Source of the DNA: NIOZ-UU13 sp035528395
GTDB taxonomy: Bacteria > Planctomycetota > Phycisphaerae > Sedimentisphaerales > Anaerobacaceae
Reading direction: 5' to 3'
DNA length: 64,000 nt
NCBI GenBank assembly: GCA_035528395.1
Contig: DATKYR010000036.1
Location: 1 to 64,000 of the forward strand
Shown piece by piece: positions 16,638 to 25,618 of the stretch. Both the position numbers and the translations under genes were made by a program. The notes below the pieces were generated by a model. It ran no database searches. It was not told where the DNA came from and saw only the letters and a list, made by a program, of their open reading frames with translations. Position 1 is the first letter of the stretch. Each line of letters starts with the position of its first letter.

Positions 16638-18461
16638 TCATTTCAGGCCGGTGAACAATTTAATAGCGGAGACGGATGCTATGACAATTCCGATGATTGC
16701 AAGTGCGGTATCCAAAAAACGGTCCCGGTAAGACTTGATATTTTTCATAGCCATCACGCCGAGGAAGATGGCAAAGAAAGCAGACAGAAAGACGAACACA
16801 AACTTTTGGGCGAACCCCCAGCCAGCAGAGACGAACAGAATACTCACAAATCCAAGAACAAAGGAGCCGACGGCCATCGGCCGGGTCTTGACCGGCACAC
16901 CGGCATCAGGCTGCTCTGAGCCCGGGCCCTTTTCACTTAATAGCTTTTCGACCTCAGCCCTGCCACGACTGAATACATCCTTCATGTCCTTTGCCGCTGA
17001 GACGGTAAAATCGCGGACTTTCGGTGGTATTGTAACTTCGGTTTCTTCCTGACCGAATGCTGCTTTTACTTTCTCTTTAGTCATTAACACCAGAGCCCAG
17101 ATGCCCATAGGCACTCCGATGATAGCTCCGGGAGCGAAAGGAAACAACGCCAGGAGACTGCCTGCCAGGGCCGTGCGATAGGAGCGTAATTGCATCAGGT
17201 TCCAGGCGCCGAGGACAACAAAAACCGAATATACCGCCATTAGGGCCACGATGACCACCTGGGCGGAACCAGGTAAAAAACCGATGACTTCTCCGGAGAA
17301 ACTCCCACGTATCAGTAAGAGCATGCCCCCGATCAATGCCCCGACAACGGCCAGACAATCGAGGGCACCGGCGATTAATAAACCAACTGCAGGAATCCAT
17401 ACACGGTGTCGTATAGCTCCGATACCCTCACCGGCCTTGACGCCCCCAAAAACTCTGCCCGCAGAGCCTGACGTCCGGCCCTTGGATGCAATTGTCTCCA
17501 CGTCGATCTTGACTTCAGAAGCCTGCTGATAACGAAGTTCCGGCTCTTTCTCCAGGGTTTTGAGCACCACTTCATCCAACCGCACATCTACGTGGACCTT
17601 TTTGGAAGGCAGAGGAAAGCGTCCGAGGGGCAGCTCGCCGGTGAGCATCTCGTAAAACACAACGCCCAGTGAGTAGATGTCCGCGCGGTGGTCCACCTGG
17701 CCGGGATGTTCGATTTGCTCAGGGGCCATATAATGCGGCGTGCCCATTCTCTGGCCGGCCTGCGTCAGAGTATATACGGTTGCCGGTTGATCCAAGAGCT
17801 TGGCAAGACCGAAGTCGGCGATTTTCACTCTGCCTTTCTTGTCTAACAGAATGTTTTCCGGCTTGATGTCTCTATGTACGATACCCTCTTCGTGAGCAAA
17901 CTGCAGTGCCTCACAAACCTGAGGCACAATCGCCAGCGCTTCGGCCGGTGAAAGCTCGCCGGCCTGAATCACATGACGCAAATCCGTTCCATCTATAAAC
18001 TCCATAATGAAGTAGTACAGGCCATCCTCTGTATGCCCAAAATCGTAAACCGAGACGATACGGGGATGATTCAGCCTGGCCAGGGAACGTGCCTCACGTG
18101 TGAACCGTTCGGCAAAGGCTTCGGTCTGGGCAACCTGCGGGGGGAGGATTTTCAGGGCGACCAAGCGGTCGAGCTGCTTTTGTCTGGCCTTATAAACCGC
18201 CCCCATACCGCCCTGACCCAGCAGTTCCAGTAACTCCAGCTGCGGAAACTGCTTTGCCAATTCTGCCGGCTCAGGCGGCACGAAGCCGCCCGGCGGTGTA
18301 GCGCTTGTCGGAACATCACTCGTGGGCTCAGAGGCGCCTGCCTTGTCGGGCTCGGCGCCGGTCGGCAGGCCGAGCTTCATAAGACATTGCGGGCACAGCC
18401 CCTGCGGTGCATCGGCCGGAAGCTCGGCACCACACTGAGGGCAATGACTTTCTTCTGCCAT
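16638..18461 (-). CDS. Zinc-ribbon Ser/Thr protein kinase, membrane-anchored
   Basis: A 607-residue PknB-like kinase. An N-terminal zinc ribbon (Cys7, 10, 23, 26) is followed by a Pro-rich linker and a kinase domain at about 76-335: GQGGMGAVYKA, Lys104, HRDIKPEN with Asp198, and DFG at 216-218. Several hydrophobic segments follow from about residue 360, then a short soluble region and two more helices. AAAGGAT before the second in-frame start (MAEES, 18461) decides the start; a GTG six codons out would include that site. Third gene of a sigma-kinase-kinase cluster. Signal and targets are unknown. Confidence 0.92.
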   Translation of the reverse strand: MAEESHCPQCGAELPADAPQGLCPQCLMKLGLPTGAEPDKAGASEPTSDVPTSATPPGGFVPPEPAELAKQFPQLELLELLGQGGMGAVYKARQKQLDRLVALKILPPQVAQTEAFAERFTREARSLARLNHPRIVSVYDFGHTEDGLYYFIMEFIDGTDLRHVIQAGELSPAEALAIVPQVCEALQFAHEEGIVHRDIKPENILLDKKGRVKIADFGLAKLLDQPATVYTLTQAGQRMGTPHYMAPEQIEHPGQVDHRADIYSLGVVFYEMLTGELPLGRFPLPSKKVHVDVRLDEVVLKTLEKEPELRYQQASEVKIDVETIASKGRTSGSAGRVFGGVKAGEGIGAIRHRVWIPAVGLLIAGALDCLAVVGALIGGMLLLIRGSFSGEVIGFLPGSAQVVIVALMAVYSVFVVLGAWNLMQLRSYRTALAGSLLALFPFAPGAIIGVPMGIWALVLMTKEKVKAAFGQEETEVTIPPKVRDFTVSAAKDMKDVFSRGRAEVEKLLSEKGPGSEQPDAGVPVKTRPMAVGSFVLGFVSILFVSAGWGFAQKFVFVFLSAFFAIFLGVMAMKNIKSYRDRFLDTALAIIGIVIASVSAIKLFTGLK

Positions 18462-18546
18462 AATAACATATCCTTTCACTATACAAGTTGCTTCTACCTA
18501 TTAGTTAAGCAAATCGACAGAAAGGTTACAGATTTTCGGCACTTTT

Positions 18547-20682
18547 TTACTTGTCCGTAGCAGAGTCTTCCCAGAACCGGCGATACTCGGACGGGAGTGT
18601 GCGGCCACTGCCAGCCATATCGACACTGCTCCTGCCGACGATGCTGCTTTCGCCCTTTGGCCACTTGTACACCGTGCTATAGAGGAAAGTGCCAGCCGCC
18701 TCTGTGACCACTATCATGACCTCAGGTCCACCAAACTGGAATGTCCCGAACATTTGACCTAAGGGCAGGTGCCTGCGGGCGAGGGTGCGCTTTTGCTCAT
18801 CCAGGATGCTGTCGAGGTCGGCCCACAGTTGCTTCAAGAAACTCTCGGCCTCCTGACGGAACGGAAAGATAGTCACTGTCAAGGTGTTTACTGCGCGGTA
18901 TTGCTGTGTGTTCCGCCTTTCCAGCTCAAGGTATTGTCTGTAGGCCCTGCGGAGGATTTTGTGCACCTGAGCTGCCTCCGACGGCTCAAGCTCCAAGGCC
19001 TGGATACACTGGTCGCTCAGTGTCAGGCCCTCTGGTTCGAATGTCAGGTCTTCCGGTGCGCCGTATGGCAAGTCCAACTGGCTGACCTGTTCAGAAGCCG
19101 AATAGGATTCGACGGAAATTTGCGGGCTTTGACGGTTCGAGGTCGAGCTGAAAATCACAGGCCAACCGAATATTATCAACAGCGTGAAAGCCCATGCGAA
19201 TAGAAAGACAACAGCTATCAGGACGATAGCGAGCACAAGTTTGCCTCGCTTTTGCTTCGTCTGAACGGCCCATTCTTTCTTTGTTCTGGCAGAAGCCTGC
19301 GCAAACAGTCTTGCCGTCTCATCGTTTAGCAAAACCCAAAGCTCATATATACCGATGGCTGTTCCAATCGGTATGTAAATAAGATCGAGAATTGCAATTA
19401 TGATAGCGAGAATTCTGGCCCAGCTTTTTCGTTTTAATAGTCCTATGCCCGCGATGACTTCCGGCACGGACGTCAAGAAAAAGAAAAGGGCTACTGCAGG
19501 GCCTACAATTCGAGTAATCCTCATTGCCATTATATCGCCCGATATAAGGCCGCCGCCACTAATTGCGGCGAGGCCCATAAGGCCGATGGCTATTCCCAGC
19601 CCCCCAAAAACTATGTTGATTACCGCAACCAGCGTGACATGTTTTTCCATTCGACTGACCTGGGTGACATCGGCGGCGACAACCGGACGGACAGGCTCTG
19701 GGCCGGAAGAAATCACCTCGACATCGGTTTTAACCTCGCTGGCGTGCTGGTAACGGCGTTCGGGCTCCTTCTCCAGAGAATGCAGTACCACTTTGTCCAG
19801 GCGAACGTCCACCTGCACTTTTTGTGACGGTGGGGCAAATCGGCCCAGAGGCAACTCGCCCGTGAGCATCTCGTAGAACACCACACCCAACGAAAAGATA
19901 TCCGCACGGTGGTCCACCTGGCCGGGGTGTTCGATTTGCTCCGGGGCCATATAATGCGGTGTGCCCATTCTTTGGCCAGCCTGCGTCAGGGTATATACGG
20001 TTGCCGGTCTATCTAAGAGCTTGGCAAGGCCAAAATCGGCGATTTTCACCCTGCCCTTCTTGTCTAATAGAATGTTTTCCGGCTTGATATCCCGGTGTAC
20101 GATACCCTCTTCATGAGCAAACTGCAGGGCTTCACAAATCTGGGGCACAATCGCCAACGATTCGGCCGCTGAAAGCTCGCCGGCCTGAATCACATGGCGC
20201 AAATCCGTTCCATCTATAAACTCCATGATGAAGTAGTACAGGCCATCCTCTGTATGCCCAAAATCGTAAACCGAGACGATTCGAGGATGATTCAGCTTAG
20301 CCAGAGAGCGTGCCTCGCGGGTAAACCGCTCGGCAAAGGCTTCAGTCTGGGCAACCTGTGGGGGGAGGATTTTCAGGGCAACCATGCGTTCGAGCTGCTT
20401 TTGGCGGGCCTTGTACACCGCCCCCATACCGCCCTGGCCCAGCAGTTCCAGTATTTCCAGTTGCGGAAACTGCTTGGCCAATTCCGCCGGCTCAGGCGGT
20501 GAAAAACTTCCCGGCGGTGTAGCGCTGGTAGGAACATCACTCGTGGGCTCAGAAGCGTCTGCTTTGTCGGCTTCGGCGCCGGTTGGCAGGCCGAGCTTCA
20601 TCAGACACTTCGGACACATCCCTTGCGGGGCATCAGCCGGCAGCTCGGCCCCACACTGCGGACAATGATTTTCTTCAGCCAT
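18547..20682 (-). CDS. Zinc-ribbon Ser/Thr protein kinase with membrane and sensor-like C-terminus
   Basis: A 711-residue kinase whose first 340 or so residues are nearly the same as the kinase downstream, so the pair is a tandem duplication. The zinc ribbon, ATP loop, HRDIKPEN and DFG are intact. The C-terminal half is unrelated in detail: several membrane segments, then about 180 residues outside a last helix (near TLLIIFGWPVIF). That part includes a helical stretch (EAAQVHKILRRAYRQYLELERR) which could be a periplasmic sensor. AAAGGAG fixes the start at 20682. It likely responds to an envelope signal together with the adjacent sigma factor. Confidence 0.92.
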   Translation of the reverse strand: MAEENHCPQCGAELPADAPQGMCPKCLMKLGLPTGAEADKADASEPTSDVPTSATPPGSFSPPEPAELAKQFPQLEILELLGQGGMGAVYKARQKQLERMVALKILPPQVAQTEAFAERFTREARSLAKLNHPRIVSVYDFGHTEDGLYYFIMEFIDGTDLRHVIQAGELSAAESLAIVPQICEALQFAHEEGIVHRDIKPENILLDKKGRVKIADFGLAKLLDRPATVYTLTQAGQRMGTPHYMAPEQIEHPGQVDHRADIFSLGVVFYEMLTGELPLGRFAPPSQKVQVDVRLDKVVLHSLEKEPERRYQHASEVKTDVEVISSGPEPVRPVVAADVTQVSRMEKHVTLVAVINIVFGGLGIAIGLMGLAAISGGGLISGDIMAMRITRIVGPAVALFFFLTSVPEVIAGIGLLKRKSWARILAIIIAILDLIYIPIGTAIGIYELWVLLNDETARLFAQASARTKKEWAVQTKQKRGKLVLAIVLIAVVFLFAWAFTLLIIFGWPVIFSSTSNRQSPQISVESYSASEQVSQLDLPYGAPEDLTFEPEGLTLSDQCIQALELEPSEAAQVHKILRRAYRQYLELERRNTQQYRAVNTLTVTIFPFRQEAESFLKQLWADLDSILDEQKRTLARRHLPLGQMFGTFQFGGPEVMIVVTEAAGTFLYSTVYKWPKGESSIVGRSSVDMAGSGRTLPSEYRRFWEDSATDK

Positions 20683-20864
20683 AATAACATCTCCTTTCAC
20701 GATACCGGCCGTTTCTACCTATTACTTACGCAAACCGGCGGAAAGGTTACACGATATCGAATATTTTTTCCAGCCCCGCACCAATTGGCCATCGACGATA
20801 GTACCATCTCCACAATCGGCGCCCTGCCGCAGACCGGCTGCAATTGGTGCGTGGACAGGCAGGC

Positions 20865-21614
20865 TCAGGAGCCTAAAGCAGCGAAGAGGTCGCGGATTTC
20901 CTCATCAATCTGGTCATCAGAAGTAACTGTCTGTGCTATTTCGTCCCGCAATAGCTCTCTATAGCGTTTTCGCAGGCGGTGCACAGCCACCCTAAATGCA
21001 CCTTCGGTCATATCTAACTCGGCAGCCGTATCGCGGTAAGGGACAGAGCTTTTCTCTGCGGTGAGGTAAACTTTCAAATGGTCAAATAGCTTCTGCTTGT
21101 TTGTATCGATTGCTTCGGCCTGCAGGCGGGCCATCGTCCGAGCCAGCACTGTAAGTGCCCAGGAGCGTTCAAAGAGCTTTTCCGGCGATAATTCGTCACG
21201 CGGCTCAAGGGCATACTGACTTTCAGCGTTCTGGAAATCCAGAGAAAGGACTTTTCGGCCTCCACCCCGTTTTTTTGCCCGTTCGCGGGCGCGCTCGTTG
21301 GAGAGAAAGTGCTTCAGGGAAGCAAGCAGAAACGAGCGGAATTTACCTCGTTTCGGGTCGGCCAGGCGCAGGCCATGTTTGGCCAGCAGGGCGGCGAAGA
21401 ACGCCTGAGTATAATCCTCGGCCTGGTGGCTGTCGCATCCATGCCGCCGTAGATATGCATAAAGCGGGAACCAGTATGTTTTGCAGAGCGTCTCCAGGGC
21501 CTGCTGGTAACTGGCAGACTTTGGCCGGCCCGCCGCCATAACTACGCTCCAGTGCGTGGTTGCGAACCGACCGGCGCCGGGCAGATTAGAATTCGTGGGG
21601 GTATAATCTGACAT
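20865..21614 (-). CDS. ECF-type RNA polymerase sigma factor
   Basis: A 249-residue sigma factor of the ECF type common in planctomycetes, recognisable by FATTHWSVV near the N-terminus. Region 2 covers the first half (YQQALETLCKTYWFPLYAYLRRHG, AEDYTQAFFAALL) and region 4 the C-terminus with a helix-turn-helix (PYRDTAAELDMTEGAFRVAVHRLRKRYRELL). No anti-sigma gene is adjacent; instead two transmembrane kinases follow on the same strand, and phosphorylation may control activity. AAGAAGG upstream favours the ATG at 21614 over a TTG eight codons earlier. Confidence 0.9.
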   Translation of the reverse strand: MSDYTPTNSNLPGAGRFATTHWSVVMAAGRPKSASYQQALETLCKTYWFPLYAYLRRHGCDSHQAEDYTQAFFAALLAKHGLRLADPKRGKFRSFLLASLKHFLSNERARERAKKRGGGRKVLSLDFQNAESQYALEPRDELSPEKLFERSWALTVLARTMARLQAEAIDTNKQKLFDHLKVYLTAEKSSVPYRDTAAELDMTEGAFRVAVHRLRKRYRELLRDEIAQTVTSDDQIDEEIRDLFAALGS

Positions 21615-22643
21615 TTGGCTTTTGCCTTCTTTCCACAATGCTGCTAAACCTGTATATTATCAGGATAAACTATTTGTCAAAAAAATGCAACCGCTTCGAA
21701 CGGATTTCCCGGCCTCTGAGCTTATGGCGATGCATCGGCCTGGGGAAAGACAGCTTTTTTCTTGAGGTTGTGGAAATAAATTTTCTGGCAGCACGGGGTT
21801 GCTTGTCCCCGAACGTAGGGGCGGTTCGCGAACCGCCCTTACCCGAACCACCGAGGGTCATTCCGAGCGCAGCCGAGGAATCTATTAAAATAATAACTTA
21901 GCCGATGGCGAATCAAAAAGACGGTAGGCTGCGATACTCGTGCTTCGTAGCAAAGCTAACTTCGCAGAGTAGCATATCGCACCACTTTCACTGTCATCCT
22001 GAGCGAAGTCGAAGGATCTGGTATACGAAAAAAAAAGTAAACCTTCATTTTGCTCGACACACTTACATCACACAATTCGAAAAAGTCATTGCGAGGAGGC
22101 CGAAGGCCGACGCGGCAATCTCAAAAACTTCTTTTCTTGATAATCCAACTTTAGTCACTTTAGACTTCGTAGGAGGTGCACTGCACACCGTTTCTCTTTA
22201 GTTCACTTTAGCTCACTTTAGGCACTTTAGCTCACTTTTCCCCAATCTCTAATTCACTAATTCACTAAAATTATTCTTGACTTTTCCGGCCTTTTCACCT
22301 ATCTTTTAACCGTCTAAAGACAAACGCAACAGGGGGCTATCGACAACTTTGAGTCAACATGAGATACGCTTCTAAGTTTACCCTGAGCTTAGTCGAAGGG
22401 AGTCACGAACGACGAAATTGGCGAGTTCTGCTTTTGAGTGTCGTTGCTGTTTGCTTTTTTATTTTAATTATACCTTTGTGCCATAGGATGGGCTTTAGCC
22501 CATGCTGTTTTCTTGTGCCTTTTTCACTTATATTCTTTTGCTCTTTGTTTGCAATGTACGTAATACGCAATACGAAATTGTCGTGAATTGCAGGTTTGGG
22601 TAGTGTTGTTAGGTGAAAGGGAAAATTAGTTTAAGGAGATTAT
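21615..22643. other. 1-kb gene-free, repeat-dense region left of the defence locus
   Basis: No convincing gene. It is packed with dispersed elements: a GAGCGCAGCCGAGG copy (21856-21884), the second 63-bp repeat (21924-21986), a CCTGAGCGAAGTCGAAGG copy (21991-22020), a CATTGCGAG element (22087-22124), runs of TTTAGCTCACTT (22150-22240) and another CTGAGCTTAGTCGAAGG copy near 22382-22400. A 75-codon hydrophobic frame at 22359-22586 starts inside repeat sequence and is probably spurious. Confidence 0.6.
21924..21986. repeat. 63-bp dispersed repeat, copy 2
   Basis: It is nearly identical to 591-653, with four differences. In this copy TGCGATA and TATCGCA form perfect inverted arms around the core (about 21930-21981), so an RNA or single-strand hairpin is possible. 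Confidence 0.7.
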
Positions 22644-23240
22644 ATGGCAAATGATAAAAAGCAAAATTATAACAATATAAATAAAAAAGATTTTGATGAT
22701 TATTACAAAGTATGGAAGAGCTATGAAGACGTAGCAATGCACTTTAATGATTTGATTATTAGATTAAGAATACAGTCAATTGGTGGACTTGCAGTACTAG
22801 CAACGATTCTTGGAATTATTTTGCATAGCAAAAACGATAATATTGAATCCTTTAATTATGGCTGGATAGTTTTAGCAATACTTTGTCTAATCTGGATAGC
22901 AATCTGGATATTGGATTTGGGATATTACAACAGACTACTTGAGGGATCGGTCAATGCAATTTTGGAACTTGAGAAAAACAAAAAAGAGTTTTTAAAAAAC
23001 AATGAAATTAATTTGAGTACTAATATTGAAAATGCATTTTACAAACGTTTTGATCATGAACCCAAAGGATTGTTTAAAAGGATTTTTAATAGTAGAAATG
23101 AATTTTATCTAATTGTTTTTATTGCTTTATTTCTTAGTACTATTTTTATGTATTGGAGAGGTTGTAAGCAAAAAGGAGATACGTCTGGGATAAATCAAAA
23201 AGTACAGAATGTAACCAAAGATAAAGATCGACAAGAATGA
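22644..23240 (+). CDS. Three-helix membrane protein of unknown function
   Basis: A 198-residue protein, strongly AT-rich and lysine/asparagine-rich compared with its surroundings. Hydrophobic segments lie near 48-62, 72-92 and 149-168; the N-terminal 45 residues and the central 50 look cytosolic. The opening (DYYKVWKSYEDVAMHFNDLIIRLR) is a conserved pattern I recall only in uncharacterised bacterial proteins. AAGGAG sits six bases before the ATG. Exact 12-bp direct repeats flank it (22595-22606 and 23285-23296), which suggests insertion as a cassette. It lies upstream of a CD-NTase and could be a membrane effector or a bystander. Confidence 0.8.
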   Translation: MANDKKQNYNNINKKDFDDYYKVWKSYEDVAMHFNDLIIRLRIQSIGGLAVLATILGIILHSKNDNIESFNYGWIVLAILCLIWIAIWILDLGYYNRLLEGSVNAILELEKNKKEFLKNNEINLSTNIENAFYKRFDHEPKGLFKRIFNSRNEFYLIVFIALFLSTIFMYWRGCKQKGDTSGINQKVQNVTKDKDRQE

Positions 23241-23280
23241 AAAAAAAAGGATTCAATTGATCAAAAAATAAATCTTTTTT
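23241..23280 (+). terminator. Possible terminator after the membrane-protein gene
   Basis: AAAAAAAGGATT and AATCTTTTTTT form an imperfect stem around a loop of about 17 nt and end in a T-run. It could separate the membrane-protein gene from the CD-NTase operon. Confidence 0.45.
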
Positions 23281-23363
23281 TGTTTTTGGGTAGTGTATAC
23301 TTGGTCGGCAGAGCTTTTAGAGTTTTGATTGTGATACTTGGGGTGTAAGGGATAGGTGTAATT

Positions 23364-24257
23364 ATGCCGCGTGATTGGGAAGCACAGTTCAGGGAGTGGG
23401 CTAAACCGCCCGGCAAAACAGAGCAAGAACGTTGCGACAATGCGGCTTCTTCAATCCGCAATGCTATAAAAGAAAGCGATAAGCTCCGAGCACGTAATAT
23501 CTCAGTCTTTACTCACGGTTCCTACCGGAACAATACGAACGTCCGCAAGGATAGTGACGTTGACATCGGAATCCTATGTACAGACATATTCTTCCATGGT
23601 CCACTTCCCGAAGGAATAAAGAAGGAAAGTCTTGGATTCTCTGATGCAACTTACCATTACGAACAATACAAGAACGAAGTCGAAGAAGCCCTAGTGGACT
23701 ACTTCGGGAGGTCTGCAGTTAAGCGGGGAAACAAAGCCTTCGACGTACACGAAACCAGCTACCACGTAGAAGCCGATGTGGCGGCCTTCTTTGAGCATCG
23801 CCGCTACCTTTCGGATGGGACATACCTTGAAGGTGTCGAACTGCGTACAGACAAAGAGGCCCGCCGCGTCATCAACTGGCCCGAACAGCACTACGAGAAC
23901 GGTGTCAGCAAGAACAAGCAGACCGGGAGCCGGTTCAAGTCCATCGTCCGAGTTCTGAAGGCGCTTTCTAATCAAATGACTGAACAGAACGTTCGTGCGG
24001 GAGATGTTCCGGGTTTTCTCATAGAGTGCCTTGTCTGGAACGTGCCGAACGAGCAATTTCAGCATTCTACATATACCTCCGACGTTCGAGCGGCCCTTGC
24101 TTTTCTGTTTAACAACACAATGACTCATGAGAAGTGCAAGGAATGGGGAGAAGTCAGCGAACTCATCTACTTGTTTAACCCAGTCCAAAAGTGGACATGG
24201 AAACAAGCACATGCTTTCACTTCCGCTGCCTGGGACTATGTCGGATTCGAGGATTGA
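23364..24257 (+). CDS. CD-NTase (CBASS cyclic-oligonucleotide synthase)
   Basis: A 297-residue nucleotidyltransferase of the CD-NTase (SMODS) type. Gly52-Ser53 in THGSYRNNT, Asp65 and Asp67 in RKDSDVDIGI, and Asp138 in HVEADVAAFF form the expected metal-binding triad. The helical C-terminal half ends close to a Trp-rich tail (KWTWKQAHAFTSAAWDY). Such enzymes make cyclic di- or trinucleotides on phage infection. The stop is two bases from the start of a Cap15-like membrane effector, as in two-gene type I CBASS. No Cap2/Cap3 or HORMA/TRIP13 genes are present. The nucleotide product cannot be predicted. Confidence 0.88.
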   Translation: MPRDWEAQFREWAKPPGKTEQERCDNAASSIRNAIKESDKLRARNISVFTHGSYRNNTNVRKDSDVDIGILCTDIFFHGPLPEGIKKESLGFSDATYHYEQYKNEVEEALVDYFGRSAVKRGNKAFDVHETSYHVEADVAAFFEHRRYLSDGTYLEGVELRTDKEARRVINWPEQHYENGVSKNKQTGSRFKSIVRVLKALSNQMTEQNVRAGDVPGFLIECLVWNVPNEQFQHSTYTSDVRAALAFLFNNTMTHEKCKEWGEVSELIYLFNPVQKWTWKQAHAFTSAAWDYVGFED

Positions 24258-24259
24258 CT

Positions 24260-24934
24260 ATGAGGAACTTGAACCTAAAGCCATTTCTTTTCGTTCTTTT
24301 GGGATTCTCGGCACTCGTATGGTTTGCCATTGCTACGGCAAGCGGGCTAAACATGAAGAACCTGCTTGACTTCGTGCGCCCGATTCCGAAAGTTGTCACC
24401 GCCGACCTTCTCCTTATCGGATTCTTCATGAAGTGGGGCTGGCGATGGAAGTGGTTGCAAGGCTGGCTTATTCCGTTTCCCGACCTAAACGGCACATGGC
24501 AAGGGAATCTCCAAACGAACTGGAAGGATGCCCAAGGCAAAACGCCGGGACCTGTACCTGTCATACTCACAATCAATCAAACTTTCGGGCGGATTAGTTG
24601 CGTCATGCGGACCGCTGAGATGGAAAGCCACAGCTACGTTGAAGGTTTCAGCATCGACACAGAAAGACAGATTCGTCAACTCTGCTACTCCTACACTAGC
24701 AAACCGAAAGCAAGTCTGCGAGGCAGGAGCACGCCGCACGATGGTACGATCCTTTTCAACATCATTGGCAAGCCTGTTAAAAAACTCGAAGGCGAATACT
24801 GGACACAACGTGAGACAATTGGAACGATAACACTAACTTTCCTAACGAAAGATCTTCTTGACGAGTTTCCTTCAGATTCTCCGATGCGCCCCCTGTCTAC
24901 TAGAAGTAAATATTCCTATGGTGAGAAAAAATAA
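24260..24934 (+). CDS. Cap15-like CBASS membrane effector
   Basis: A 224-residue protein with two N-terminal membrane segments (about 6-24 and 40-58), then a beta-rich domain starting at PFPDLNGTWQGNLQTNW. This matches Cap15, in which a beta-barrel senses the cyclic nucleotide and the membrane segments disrupt the inner membrane. I placed the start at 24260, two bases after the CD-NTase stop, with GAGG as ribosome site; longer in-frame starts lie inside the CD-NTase. The pair forms a coupled operon. Assignment rests on architecture and the N-terminal barrel motif. Confidence 0.8.
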   Translation: MRNLNLKPFLFVLLGFSALVWFAIATASGLNMKNLLDFVRPIPKVVTADLLLIGFFMKWGWRWKWLQGWLIPFPDLNGTWQGNLQTNWKDAQGKTPGPVPVILTINQTFGRISCVMRTAEMESHSYVEGFSIDTERQIRQLCYSYTSKPKASLRGRSTPHDGTILFNIIGKPVKKLEGEYWTQRETIGTITLTFLTKDLLDEFPSDSPMRPLSTRSKYSYGEKK

Positions 24935-25329
24935 GGATAGACGCAAATATTGGTTCTTTAGCTTTTTGAGATACTAGGGACAGCCACCGTTTTATTTCTT
25001 GACACCACGCTTTATTGGCCCTTTTCTAGCCTGCCCTGAGCTTGTCGAAGGGGCGTTCGCGCGATTTCTACGCGTGTATTCCAAACATCTATTCTGCCCG
25101 TCAAGCTTGCTCAGCCGGAACTCCACCATTCTCCTATATCAAGTATCTATCATCCATCGCTTTTCCGCCACCCGCCTTGGCTCGGCCCTGTCGAGACAGG
25201 TAGCTTTAGTGACGGCGGAAGCATCCGTCTTTGTAGCATAAAAAAGCTCGTAGTCATTTGACTATCTGCGGCCGGCATTGAACATCATTGAAACAGTGGG
25301 GAGTATCGGAGATTTTTTTGCCTTTTCCT

Positions 25330-25358
25330 TTGACTTCTGTTTGAAAATATGTTAAAAT
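25330..25358 (+). promoter_or_regulatory. Sigma-70-type promoter upstream of a hairpin chain
   Basis: TTGACT (25330-25335) and TAAAAT (25353-25358) are 17 bp apart. The predicted start, about 25365, falls immediately before the first hairpin stem at 25367, so the hairpins would form the 5' end of the transcript. Confidence 0.7.
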
Positions 25359-25364
25359 ACCCAT

Positions 25365-25480
25365 ATGTTAGCCAGAAGGCTAACGCAAACCGCCATAGAA
25401 ATGGCAGATTAGCGGAGAAACGCACGTTTTCGTATCAGCAGATACACGCCAAAAAGCATTATCTGTCAAGCCCGACAAGG
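25365..25480 (+). ncRNA. Candidate structured RNA: three consecutive hairpins
   Basis: Hairpin 1 is GTTAGCC-AGAA-GGCTAAC (25367-25384). Hairpin 2 is GCCAT-AGAA-ATGGC (25392-25405), with CCGC (25390-25393) also able to pair with GCGG (25412-25415). Hairpin 3 is GTATC-AGCA-GATAC (25432-25445). All stems are perfect. The unit starts where the upstream promoter would initiate. It resembles no riboswitch class I can name; GCAAACC is reminiscent of c-di-GMP-I but the rest does not fit. It could be a small RNA or a long leader for the mutarotase gene at 26049. Confidence 0.5.
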
Positions 25481-25618
25481 TTTTGAACATTTACATTTGT
25501 GTAATTTGGATTTGTTTAGGATTTAGGATTTCTAATTTCGGATTTACATCAAATGCGACATACAACATACGATATACGACATACGAGACAAGATCTACGA
25601 AAGATTACGTACGAAATT

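Noticed and set aside
22359..22586. A 75-codon hydrophobic frame left of the defence locus
   Set aside because: Its start lies in a CTGAGCTTAGTCGAAGG repeat, it has no ribosome site, and the region is repeat-dense.
22644..23240. Confident assignment of the three-helix protein as a CBASS effector
   Set aside because: It is separated from the CD-NTase by a possible terminator and flanked by direct repeats, and the Cap15-like gene already fills the effector role.
25365..25480. c-di-GMP-I riboswitch
   Set aside because: GCAAACC is present, but the second conserved block (GACGCAAAGCC) and the receptor stem are absent.
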